Shown here in pieces: positions 25,899 to 34,411 of a DNA stretch of 64,000 nucleotides. The stretch's first letter is position 1. Each line of letters starts with the position of its first letter. The notes beneath the pieces are model-generated. The model ran no database searches. It was not told where the DNA came from and saw nothing but the letters and a program-made list of their open reading frames with translations. A program made the translations under genes and the position numbers. Source of the DNA: Demequina flava (GTDB taxonomy: Bacteria > Actinomycetota > Actinomycetes > Actinomycetales > Demequinaceae); assembly GCF_000975035.1 (NCBI RefSeq), contig NZ_BBRA01000001.1, positions 248,001 to 312,000 on the forward strand. The letters are read 5' to 3'.

Positions 25899-28285
25899 GG
25901 ACTCTGGGTAGCGGCGAGCCGGACCAAACCGTCCACACCTGACGATCCAAACCGCGTTCGAAGCGCAGCGGCCACCTCGGAAGCGGGAACGTCGAGCGTC
26001 TCCAGGATGTCCGCAACAATGCCTGCAATATATGACCACTGGACTTTGGACTGTGTCTTCTCAGGACGTGCCCAACCCCTGGCGCTTGAGAGTTCCCTCC
26101 ACTCGTCTGTTGCAGCAGTCACGTCCCGGACAACATCTTCACCCCGCACGGCGGATGCGGCTGCAAAGCCGATCAGTACCCCTACTAACTGGAGTTCCTG
26201 CCACTTTTCATAGGCTTGCGCATTACGGAAAGTCGGGGACCACGTGGAGGGAGCCACCGCTCGATGTGCTTCGACACCGAGCGCGAGCATTTCCACAAGC
26301 GAGGTCACTGCGGTAGTAGTGCGCAGGGGGCTGCGCTGCGACTCATCAACGCCCTTGAACAGCAGATCGACGTGACGCGCGGTGGAGCGACTATCGGGAC
26401 GCCCCTCCTCCACGAGCAACGCCGATGCTACCCAGGCCAGCAACTTTGTCCTGCGGAAGCCCGCGCGCGCGAAGCCGTAGCCTCCGAGTGTGCGCCCCAT
26501 CGCAGTCACACTGCCGCGCAGCGGTCGGAGGAAGGGAGCCACACCATCGAGATCTTGGGTATCCCCTGCAGCCACCAACAGCGCCTTCATCAAAGGCAGG
26601 TGATGATACAACGCGTTGCGGATCTCCTCCGCATTGAGGTGCTTGCCCTGCTTGTTGTACAGGCTAAAGACTTCATGGATCTGCTCGGACGTGACCTGCT
26701 TGTAGACGATCACAGGCAGTCGGTACTGAGACGTCTGTTCGAAGAGCGAGCGCACTGTACGCGGTTCCCCCACGACCGTGATCGGGAGGTTGCGCAAGTC
26801 TGAGTAGTACCGGCCCTTGAACGGCTCGAGTTCACCGGACAACGCCCGGATCGCACCAGACCTGAGTGGGAACGGAAAATAATACTCACGCTCTTTGGTC
26901 GCGGACAGATTCTCGCCCTCATTCTGCTTCCACAGTTTCTTGAACCGGGGATAGTCAACCTGGAAAATAGTCATCAAGTCCGGCATCTCCCACTGCGTCG
27001 ACTTGTGCTCGACGATGTCGAGTGCAGTGGGGTGGTTACCGGTGAACCGCAAGATCGACGTGAGCCGCTGCTTTCCATCAACAACCTCAAACCGCAACAC
27101 TCCCGAGTCAGCACGCTGCAACAAAATGACAGAGGGCAGGGGAATGCCGCGCAACACGGACTCGACAAGGATCTGTGCGTCACTGTTCGGCCACACATCC
27201 GCGCGCTGATACGACGGACTCAAGTCGAGCTCACCGTCACGGGCGTGTTGGACAAAGTCAGCAATGGGCCACGTGTCGGCGAGCGCCTGAATCGGCTGGT
27301 CCACCTCACTTTGGGCTTCGTCATCGGCATCGTCCCAGTTTCGCTTCCACGTCACCGTCGCTGCGGCCACCGCACCGTCAAGGTCGTCGGCCGCCAGCAC
27401 CTCCGTCTCGAAAGCGTCCCTCAGGGCCACCGCTCGATCCAGTCGCTCACCAAGTCGCGTCAAAAATTCAGACGACCAAGCACCGTTCTCTACTCCAGAA
27501 AGTTCCGTGGCGTCTCCGATCCCTTCGAAGAATGATCGTGCCAACGATGTCTCGGTGGCAGTGTCAAGTTCGGCTGCGAGGTGGAGCCAGTCCTGCACCG
27601 ACCGGAGTGCAGACCGCCATTTGCCCGTCACGAAGTCGCCGTCGAGAGGTCGGTATGGAGTAGTGGCTTCAACCACCCCCGCCGGTACCGCTTCCGCGAC
27701 TTGAGAAAGTAGAGCAACCCGCTCCAGGATCTCCCGCTGTTGCGCTGTCAGTTCGGGAGCGTCCGGCGTGGTGTCCTCCGGGACTGGAGTGACGGGGACG
27801 GACTCGTCATCAAGGAACTCGATGCGAATCGCCTCGACGTCCCCGGCTAGTTCGACGTCCTCGTGTTGCTCGGTTCGTTCAACGGCTACGGGCCCCACCT
27901 CGAGGAGCCTCTCCATGAAGTACTTTCTCGCGAGTGCATCCTGTGGCGCAGCAACGTTTACGGCCGCATCGACCAGTGCGTTGAGCCCTTGGAGCGTCAC
28001 GGTGTCACCTGCAGACCAATAGGCGGTATCCCATGGAATTCCCAAGGCACCGGCGATCTGGCGACAACATTCGACCTTGCCCGGTACGTGCCGCAAATCA
28101 AGTCCCACGGCGGTACCCAATGCCTCTACAGCCGAGCGCTTTTCTTTGCTTCCGGGGCCGAGAGGCTGCTGCTCTTCTCCCCCTAGGAAGTACATACGTG
28201 CAACGGCGTGAGCCTTGTCCTTGGCCGTTTCGTAGACAGACAACGTTTCTCTCCCGGGCGTTTTGCGACCGCGCATGTGCCGCAC
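25826..28285 (-). CDS. DUF262 (GmrS-like) protein with extra N-terminal domains
   Basis: A protein of 819 residues. The DUF262 domain is clear: ELDLSPSYQRADVWPNSDAQ at 352-370, IPLPSVILLQ at 381-390 and VVDGKQRLTSILRF at 401-414. DUF262 is a ParB-fold NTPase found in modification-dependent restriction (GmrS, Brig-type). No DUF1524 HNH nuclease follows, so it lacks the usual cutting half. The first 130 residues (GPGSKEKRSAVEAL, IPWDTAYWSAGDTVTLQGLN) form an unassigned domain, and an acidic linker follows. GTG 28285 follows GAGGGGAG; ATG 28276 is an alternative. Transcribed towards the methyltransferase with a 73-base tail-to-tail overlap. Confidence 0.75.
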   Translation of the reverse strand: MRHMRGRKTPGRETLSVYETAKDKAHAVARMYFLGGEEQQPLGPGSKEKRSAVEALGTAVGLDLRHVPGKVECCRQIAGALGIPWDTAYWSAGDTVTLQGLNALVDAAVNVAAPQDALARKYFMERLLEVGPVAVERTEQHEDVELAGDVEAIRIEFLDDESVPVTPVPEDTTPDAPELTAQQREILERVALLSQVAEAVPAGVVEATTPYRPLDGDFVTGKWRSALRSVQDWLHLAAELDTATETSLARSFFEGIGDATELSGVENGAWSSEFLTRLGERLDRAVALRDAFETEVLAADDLDGAVAAATVTWKRNWDDADDEAQSEVDQPIQALADTWPIADFVQHARDGELDLSPSYQRADVWPNSDAQILVESVLRGIPLPSVILLQRADSGVLRFEVVDGKQRLTSILRFTGNHPTALDIVEHKSTQWEMPDLMTIFQVDYPRFKKLWKQNEGENLSATKEREYYFPFPLRSGAIRALSGELEPFKGRYYSDLRNLPITVVGEPRTVRSLFEQTSQYRLPVIVYKQVTSEQIHEVFSLYNKQGKHLNAEEIRNALYHHLPLMKALLVAAGDTQDLDGVAPFLRPLRGSVTAMGRTLGGYGFARAGFRRTKLLAWVASALLVEEGRPDSRSTARHVDLLFKGVDESQRSPLRTTTAVTSLVEMLALGVEAHRAVAPSTWSPTFRNAQAYEKWQELQLVGVLIGFAAASAVRGEDVVRDVTAATDEWRELSSARGWARPEKTQSKVQWSYIAGIVADILETLDVPASEVAAALRTRFGSSGVDGLVRLAATQSPQERIALRDVDGARGAASTESTRS

Positions 28286-28547
28286 GGCTCCCCTCTCAAT
28301 GTATCGCGTACAGCAACACCGCCTATGAGTAGCGCTTTAGGCCGGTGGTTCACTTGGCCACGTCGGGCACTGTGCCACTCCAAGCATTTGCTGCGTACGA
28401 CTCATCAGGAGTTGTGTAATCTGCACACAGAAGGGGAATGTGAATGTCAGTTGAGTGCGTGTGTCCAACAAACGGCTACCGAGAGCCGTACCGGTGTAAG
28501 GTGCGTTGGCGCATCGCGCTCGCGCCCCGCTGACCCACGGAATCCAC

Positions 28548-29672
28548 GTGACGGACCATCTCGATCGCCGACAACAAGCGGAACGCCAATCCCACTCCGC
28601 CAATGCTGCGGAGCGCATCCAAGTGGCCAGGTCGCTCAGCAGCGTGGGTGAAGAATGGGTCGTCCCTATACTCACCGAGTTGTCACTCGACCAGGACCTC
28701 GATGTCGCCGAAGCCGCCCGCATAGCGGTGCAATCGCTCGGACCTCAGCTCCGCAGCGCAGTCCGACGGAGTTGGCTGCTCTCGCCGCGTACCGCGACGC
28801 CCGTACCTGCACCCCGCACGCCCGACACAGCCATGGGCGAAGGTCAAACTGCGAGCCCAAAGACTCACACACCACGATCCCGGCAAGAATCGATCGAGCC
28901 AATCGTGCTCGAGGCGCTCTCAAGTGGAGGCGAATTGCCGGGTGGTGTATTGCGCTCGATTATTCGGGGTCTCATGACACAGCGAAGAATGGGGCTTGCA
29001 CTAGACACGATTGACCAAACGGTCGCGGATCTGGTGCAGCGTGGCCTCCTGGACGCGGTGGGAAACGGCACCACATTCGCGACACAGTCGTTCCGCATTG
29101 CCCATCGTGACACGGCTCCCACAAACAACCCCCCTTCCCGCCCATACACGGTGAAGATGCTGAAAGAGCCTCGCCAGGACCCGCCGACGCCCGAACCAGC
29201 CCCGGCGCTCGGAGAAACCACCCAGCAGATTCTGGATTTTGTCCGGCGCGCCGGACCTGTCACGGGTCGACACATCGTCGCTGAACTCCGGCGTTCGCAA
29301 GTGACTGCCGCTCCCAAGTTAGCGCGTAGCGAGATTCAAGCAGCAGTCGAAGAACTCCTTGAACGCAACGCGCTTGACGTAGTGCCGGCTTCCAGGCGGC
29401 AAGACTTTGCTTTGTGGGTATTGCACGAACACGGCACCCCGCCGGTTCGCGTGAGGCGAAGGGCGGGACGGCGGCTCCGGCATCTCCCAGCCAACGAAGT
29501 CGCACTTCTCCTCGAGCAGACGAGAATTCCCAGGGATCCGAATGGGATCCGAAACCGCACCGCGGCGGAGGTTGCTATTCGTTCCTGGTACTCGTGCAAC
29601 GCGACTGAGGACCGAATTCTCGCCGAACTCCTCAACGGCGAATGGGCGGAAGCGTTGCGTCCGCGAGCCTGA
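28548..29672 (+). CDS. HEAT-repeat and winged-helix protein, function unknown
   Basis: About 374 residues from a GTG at 28548; a TTG at 28506 in frame gives 14 more, and neither start is certain. The N-terminus looks like one or two HEAT repeats (ERIQVARSLSSVGEEWVVPILTELSLDQDLDVAEAARIAVQSLG). After a Pro/Thr linker come two winged-helix-like domains (about residues 110-180 and 210-285), both shaped as leucine-rich helices followed by a LERNALDVV-type wing, and a basic C-terminus (RVRRRAGRRLRHL). It is probably a DNA-binding adaptor of the island. Divergent from the DUF262 gene. No known family assigned. Confidence 0.55.
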   Translation: MTDHLDRRQQAERQSHSANAAERIQVARSLSSVGEEWVVPILTELSLDQDLDVAEAARIAVQSLGPQLRSAVRRSWLLSPRTATPVPAPRTPDTAMGEGQTASPKTHTPRSRQESIEPIVLEALSSGGELPGGVLRSIIRGLMTQRRMGLALDTIDQTVADLVQRGLLDAVGNGTTFATQSFRIAHRDTAPTNNPPSRPYTVKMLKEPRQDPPTPEPAPALGETTQQILDFVRRAGPVTGRHIVAELRRSQVTAAPKLARSEIQAAVEELLERNALDVVPASRRQDFALWVLHEHGTPPVRVRRRAGRRLRHLPANEVALLLEQTRIPRDPNGIRNRTAAEVAIRSWYSCNATEDRILAELLNGEWAEALRPRA

Positions 29673-29810
29673 TGAGTACTACGACAGCGTGTTCGGTGAT
29701 CGCAGACCGTCACATGCGGCGTCGGCCCCGCGTGTGTGCAGCGACTCAATTCACCTGAAACCCAGGTATATACGGCACATTCTCTCGCTCGAAACCACGG
29801 AGATACCCGC

Positions 29811-29816
29811 TATATT
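29811..29816 (+). promoter_or_regulatory. Probable -10 box of the HNH gene (leaderless start)
   Basis: TATATT lies seven bases before base 29824, so a transcript starting at the normal distance would begin at or next to the GTG start codon. No Shine-Dalgarno precedes that GTG, which fits leaderless translation. The -35 region (near 29789, CTCGAA) is poor. Confidence 0.45.
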
Positions 29817-29823
29817 CTTGTAG

Positions 29824-30555
29824 GTGACCGCCAACCCACCGTGGACTTTCGAGGAGCTCGTTCTCGCAACCGACCTGATTGATCGACTAGGGTGGCGAGG
29901 CGGAAATTCTCGCTCACCCGAAATTGTTGCCCTCTCACAGACCCTCCGACTAGCCAATTTCCCGAATGTCCCCACCGTAGGCTCGAATTTCCGCTCCGGA
30001 AACTCCGTCTCAATGAAGCTGGGAAATCTAAAGGGGGCGAACCCGCTCGTGGACGGGGGGCTTCGGGCTACTAAACGAGAGAGCCAGGTCGTAACCGAGT
30101 TCTTAGAGAACCGAAGCCTGATGCGCTCTCTTGCTGAATCGCTCCGACGAGACGTAGGCGCGCAAGAGGGCCTCGATCATGAGCGAGTCATCCCCCTCGA
30201 TGAGGAGGAGGTCACTGCAGCAATCGAGGGTGGGGCTTCCTACGTCCTCACTTTGCGCCGGGAGAGAAGCCGTTCACTCCGGCGAAGGAAACTGACGCAG
30301 ATCGCCGCCGCGGGTGAGGCATTCAGTTGCGAAGTCTGTGGGTTCAACTTTGAAGCAACCTACGGCGAGCGTGGGCGCCAGTACATTGAGGTACACCATA
30401 GGACTCCACTGCACGCATCGGGGCAAACGGAGAGTTCGATCAGTGATCTTGCCCTCCTTTGCGCGAATTGCCATCGAATCATTCATCGTCGGGATTGGAT
30501 TAGCGTAGAAGAGCTTGGAAACCTGATCAAGACCGGCGAGCACAGGCAAAGTTAA
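29824..30555 (+). CDS. McrA-like HNH endonuclease
   Basis: A protein of 243 residues from a GTG that has no Shine-Dalgarno but a well-placed TATATT, so probably leaderless. The C-terminal HNH fold is intact: C169-x2-C172, EVHHRTPLHA (H191, H192), N215 and C213-x2-C216-HRIIH. The N-terminal region (ELVLATDLIDRLGWRGG, LSQTLRL, NFRSGNSVSMKLGNLKGANP) is the conserved module seen in many actinobacterial McrA-type nucleases, which often cut modified DNA. Next to a C5-methyltransferase it may target foreign methylated or otherwise modified DNA. If it is specific for 5-methylcytosine it must spare the host pattern. Specificity cannot be read from sequence. Confidence 0.8.
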   Translation: MTANPPWTFEELVLATDLIDRLGWRGGNSRSPEIVALSQTLRLANFPNVPTVGSNFRSGNSVSMKLGNLKGANPLVDGGLRATKRESQVVTEFLENRSLMRSLAESLRRDVGAQEGLDHERVIPLDEEEVTAAIEGGASYVLTLRRERSRSLRRRKLTQIAAAGEAFSCEVCGFNFEATYGERGRQYIEVHHRTPLHASGQTESSISDLALLCANCHRIIHRRDWISVEELGNLIKTGEHRQS

Positions 30556-30897
30556 GGTGCATCTAGTTCGATGTCGGACTTCGCGATCCGGTGAATTCCG
30601 ACCACCTGGTTGCATTGGTGTGAAACGATCAGCGTATCGCTACGCGCTTAGTTTCGCCCGCGGAGTACCCACGCATGCGCCCTCTCCTCGGCGCAGAGTT
30701 TGCCTTCACCGGGCGCCACGAACCGACTGGCCGCGACCGGACGCGCCAAATCCGACTGCACTGCCGTCCCCAACCGTGCGGGGCGAAAAGCGCCGAAGCC
30801 CCCCGGTTCTTCGAAGAGCACCAGCGGGCCGCGAGCAGTCGTCAGCCTGCCAATGGACGCTCAACGGGCCAGCCCTCACGGTGCGGCTGACCTGGCC
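30556..30897. other. Intergenic stretch with no convincing gene
   Basis: 342 bases between the HNH gene and the end of the broken nuclease gene. One open frame crosses it on the plus strand, but it is Arg/Pro-rich with no start signal and looks like chance. GGGCCAG at 30866 and CTGGCCC at 30892 can pair and may form a terminator for the nuclease gene, overlapping its stop codon. Confidence 0.5.
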
Positions 30898-31995
30898 CTA
30901 GAGACGGCGGTCAACCAGTGAAATCAATTCATCGTGCAGTCGCTTGTCACTCGGATCGAGCCCATCCAACACTTCCGAGAGCCCTACAGAGGACTGAACT
31001 ATCCGGCCGTGTTTCGAGTGCGTGAGAAAGAGCATCGAATAGTCGGCATCCGCTGGATCAACGGTGTCGGACCAGTCCTTGTCAATCTCATTGGCGAACC
31101 AGGCTGTTGGCCCGAACTTAATTTGGAGACGCCCGTCGGAGGACCTCCGTTCGGTGTCCGCAGTGTGGATATTCACGGTCCACTGGTATATGCCGCTAAA
31201 GCCAATGTCGACCGCAAAGACATACTCTCCCCCATACGTCTCGCTCAACTGTGCGGCCAGCGGACCGGCGCAGAAAACTCGCAGGAGACCCTTAGCGCGA
31301 TGCAGCACGTCCCGGCTCTCCGTCATCATCTCCCGCGCTTGGTCGGCGAGGTCGCTCGCGAACTGAGTCGCCGCCACTTCAGGGTGCTGCTGATAGCGTC
31401 GCGCCTCACCCGTCTCACACATGGCGGTGACGAAATCAACTGCGCTGTGGTTGTCCATGAGCCCTCTTCCTGTCACAAACTTCCGGTACATCTGCTCAAT
31501 AAAGACGAACGCCTCCGGGTTACGCCGTGGATACGCACTGTCCGCCGCCAGTTTCGCGTGCAGGCGCTCAATCAATGCGCCATACGTGAGGACGACGGCT
31601 TTTTCCTACCCGTCAGTTTGGAGAGACGCGTCGCGGTCTCGGCACAGGAGGACGACCTCACCCCGTTTGCCTAGCCGCTCACTGTATGAGCGGTAGCCGT
31701 GAAAGACATGCCCGTGCCCATCGGAGGTGAAGTAGTTCTCAACCACGATCCTGCTGTCTGCACCGTCGAGCACGAGATCGGCGATATCGGCACCCATTGC
31801 CGATGTCGCGGTATTGACTTCCTGACGAACCACGTAGCCGCTCGCGGGTAGCGGCTCGGAACCGGCTCTAGCCGCATTGATTTGCTCGATGAAGATCTCG
31901 GTAAAGCCACTGCCGAAGCCGTGCGTGCCGTCTTCCTCCAGAAGCCACCGGAACACGTTGGAGATCTGCTTCTCGTGCAGACCATGGTGCATCAC
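30898..31995 (-). pseudogene. PD-(D/E)XK nuclease-superfamily gene interrupted by an in-frame amber codon
   Basis: Two open stretches in the same frame, 31606-31995 and 30898-31575, are separated only by TAG at 31606-31608. Reading through gives about 365 residues of PDDEXK_4-like sequence. The first half has HEKQISNVFRWLLEE, then IADLVLDG (D73) and RIVVENYF, where the usual E-N-K has become E86-N87-Y88, so the catalytic lysine looks lost. The second half (MIERLHAKLAADSAYPRRN onward) is collinear with the family's C-terminal part. There is no frameshift. Either a nonsense mutation, a sequencing error or rare readthrough explains it. A second protein could start at the TTG at 31575, but it has no good ribosome site. 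Confidence 0.7.
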
Positions 31996-32213
31996 GTCGA
32001 AGACGTTGAATCCGACCTCAGCGGACCTTCCAAGGGGACGGCAAGACTGACGTCACCAAGTCGTGTGGCATCCGCGCCTCAACTTTCACTTGCCGTTGCG
32101 GGTTGAGGCTATCTCAACGGCGCCCATGGCACCGCGGGCGATAGCACGGATTACGCTCCCGACCCGCATTGGCACTTCAACCTCTGGTTGCGGACCGGGG
32201 CCCGTGGCCGCCG

Positions 32214-33167
32214 CTACAACCCAAGAATCTGGTTCTTCACCCGCGCGAACTCGTCGTCGGTCAGCAGCCGCGAGTAACGCAGCTTGTTGAGCTCCTCGAT
32301 CCGCTGCGTCGCGGTCTGCCCAGAACTGTTGTTGACGATTCCGTCCAGCATTGACTTCAGGTCCGCGGACGTCACGGCCTGAGGCTTCAGGGACTCCACC
32401 AGCGTGTCCAACTGCTGCACCAACGTGCGCGCGTGGCTGACGTGGTCCGGGTGAATAGGGGCGGTCAGCGCCCACTGCGCGCTCGTGAACTGAAGGGTCG
32501 CGCTACGCATGTCGTGCTGCTGGTTGACCATCTGTTGACGTCCCCGCTGGTCGGTCACCACATGCGAGGTCACCTGAATGGAACCGTCCACATGGACCTG
32601 TCCGCGCGTGGTGAGGTCCACGTCGTAACCCTCCTGACCAAACACCACGTAGTCGCGAAACACCTCGACAAAGCCACCAGACGTAGAGCCGATGCTGCCG
32701 AACCTTGGCGAGCCGATCCTCGCCATATCGAAGGGGATCGAGTCAACAGCTTCACGAAGCTTCGCCTGGGACTGCGTGGGGAAATAGCGCTTCGTGGCGG
32801 CCTCAAGTTGGCGGTAGGTGATCAGTGCACGCGCACCAGTTTTCGCCTCGGCCAGCCTATTTGTCGCCTGTGTAACGGCGTAGTTGGCGTTCCGGGCCTC
32901 GCGCTCAGCGCGCTCGGCCTCCTTCGCAGCCTTCTTGGGATCCACACCCTGACCGCGCAACGTGTAAATGCCCCACGCCAGCGCGCCCAGGCCACCGAGG
33001 AAGAAGAAAAGCCCTGAGAACGGCTCCGCGAACAAGAGAAGAAGCCCTAGCAGCGCGGCAGACCCGCCGCCAATCGTGAGCCGCTTCCCAAGTACCGGAT
33101 TCTCGTACTTCGCCGAGAACCGGCGACGAGTGGGCTCGGTGGTGGACGGCGTCGGCGCTGTATTCAC
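32214..33167 (-). CDS. Membrane protein with C-terminal SHOCT domain
   Basis: A protein of 317 residues from a GTG. An N-terminal polar segment precedes two close membrane helices (about residues 32-70, GGGSAALLGLLLLFAE and LFFFLGGLGALAWGIYTL). A coiled-coil rich in Ala/Glu follows (KKAAKEAERAEREARNANYAV), then a PH-like beta-rich region (FVEVFRDYVVFGQEGYDVDL), then a SHOCT domain at the end (IEELNKLRYSRLLTDDEFARVKNQIL). SHOCT motifs are short helix pairs thought to mediate oligomerisation or RNA/protein contacts. No catalytic function suggested. Right flank of the defence island. Confidence 0.65.
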   Translation of the reverse strand: MNTAPTPSTTEPTRRRFSAKYENPVLGKRLTIGGGSAALLGLLLLFAEPFSGLFFFLGGLGALAWGIYTLRGQGVDPKKAAKEAERAEREARNANYAVTQATNRLAEAKTGARALITYRQLEAATKRYFPTQSQAKLREAVDSIPFDMARIGSPRFGSIGSTSGGFVEVFRDYVVFGQEGYDVDLTTRGQVHVDGSIQVTSHVVTDQRGRQQMVNQQHDMRSATLQFTSAQWALTAPIHPDHVSHARTLVQQLDTLVESLKPQAVTSADLKSMLDGIVNNSSGQTATQRIEELNKLRYSRLLTDDEFARVKNQILGL

Positions 33168-33382
33168 TCTTCTAGTTTAATTTTCGCCGCGACACGCCCA
33201 TTACCAATATTGAGAGGACTTCGTCACACCGGGCGCGCCGGACACCAGCGCGAGACCGTGAGGTAGGTCACGTTTCGCCTAGCGCGCACCCAAACAAGAA
33301 ATACCTGGGCCGCCGGTGGGGTTCACCCCTGTAGACACCCGTACACGGCAGTCACCACCCCAACGTCGAAAGGCCATCACTC

Positions 33383-34360
33383 ATGCGCGCACTCGTTCAG
33401 CAGCAGTTCGGAGATCCCACCAAGGTCCTGAAGATCGAGGAAGTCCCCTCGCCCACGCCCGGACCACGCCAGGCTCGCGTGCGCATGGTGCTGTCTCCCA
33501 TTCACAACCACGACCTGTGGACCGTGAGCGGGGACTACGGCTTCAAGCCCGACATGCCCGCCGGTGCTGGCACCGAGGCGGTCGGTGTTGTCGAGGAGAT
33601 CGGCGACGAGGTCGAGGACCTCAGCGTGGGCCAGCGCGTCGTGTCCGCGGGCACGTTCGCCGTGTGGGCGGAGGAGTTCGTGGCAGACGCCGCCGGGCTC
33701 ATCCCCGTCGCGGACGCCATCCCCGACCAGGTCGCCGCGCAGTTGGTCTCGATGCCGTTCTCCGCGATCGCACTCCTGGACTCGCTCGACCTCAATGAGG
33801 GCGACTGGCTCATCCAAAACGCGGCCAACGGCGCCGTGGGCCGCTTGGTCGCGCAACTCGCCAAGGGCCGCGGCATCAATGTCGTAGGACTCGTCCGCAC
33901 CCCCGAGCGCGTCGACGAACTCGCCGCTCAGGGCATCGACGATGTCGTCGCGACCGACCAGGACAACTGGAAGGACACGGTCGCAGACATCACAGGCGGC
34001 GCACCTATCAAGTTCGGCGTCGAGTCCGTCGGCGGCTCCGCAGCCGGCGACGTCCTGTCGCAGCTTGCCGAAAACGGCACCCTCGTAGTGTTCGGCGCCA
34101 TGGCCTCCCCGGTGCTGGAACTGCGCTCGGGCGACGTCATCTTCAAGCAGGCAACAGTCCGCGGCTTCTGGGGCTCCAAGGTCTCGGCCACGATGTCCGG
34201 CGAGGACCGTTCGCGCCTCATGCAGGAACTCTTCGCGCGCCTGACCGACGGCACCATCACCCTTCCCGTCGAGGCCGTCTACCCCCTCGACCAGATCGCC
34301 GATGCCGCCCGCGCCAACTTTGTGCCCGGCCGCACCGGAAAGATCCTCCTCAAGCCGTAA
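33383..34360 (+). CDS. Zinc-independent MDR-family enoyl/quinone reductase
   Basis: A protein of 325 residues of the medium-chain dehydrogenase/reductase superfamily, closest in pattern to 2-enoyl thioester reductase (Etr1/MECR) and quinone oxidoreductase. It lacks the cysteine/histidine zinc ligands. GAGTEAVGVVEEIGDEV is the N-terminal domain signature, and LIQNAANGAVGRLVAQLAK is the NADPH-binding turn. The C-terminus GRTGKILLKP is typical of the family. It probably reduces a carbon double bond using NADPH in the cytosol. ATG 33383 with GAAAGG upstream. A DUF6308 gene follows in the same direction after 51 bases. Confidence 0.8.
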   Translation: MRALVQQQFGDPTKVLKIEEVPSPTPGPRQARVRMVLSPIHNHDLWTVSGDYGFKPDMPAGAGTEAVGVVEEIGDEVEDLSVGQRVVSAGTFAVWAEEFVADAAGLIPVADAIPDQVAAQLVSMPFSAIALLDSLDLNEGDWLIQNAANGAVGRLVAQLAKGRGINVVGLVRTPERVDELAAQGIDDVVATDQDNWKDTVADITGGAPIKFGVESVGGSAAGDVLSQLAENGTLVVFGAMASPVLELRSGDVIFKQATVRGFWGSKVSATMSGEDRSRLMQELFARLTDGTITLPVEAVYPLDQIADAARANFVPGRTGKILLKP

Positions 34361-34411
34361 GTCCTCCAATTCACCTTCAGCACGGACCTCAGGTCCGAGT
34401 GAGCGAGAATC

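Larger units (their letters stand above)
14820..31995. other. Defence island (Druantia type II-like core plus accessory nucleases)
   Basis: Seven genes and one broken gene: Cas4-like nuclease, DruE-like helicase, an unassigned 1016-residue protein, C5-cytosine methyltransferase, DUF262 protein, HEAT/winged-helix protein, HNH nuclease and an interrupted PD-(D/E)XK gene. Compared with the flanks, codon third positions look more mixed, TTG/GTG starts are common, and the GCATCGGCC motif is almost absent (one copy, 19675). This suggests acquired DNA. No integrase, transposase, tRNA or direct-repeat boundary was seen, so the limits are approximate. Confidence 0.65.

Noticed and set aside
30557-30901. 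Open frame of 114 codons between the HNH gene and the broken nuclease gene
   Set aside because: Pro/Arg-rich, no Shine-Dalgarno, no recognisable domain.
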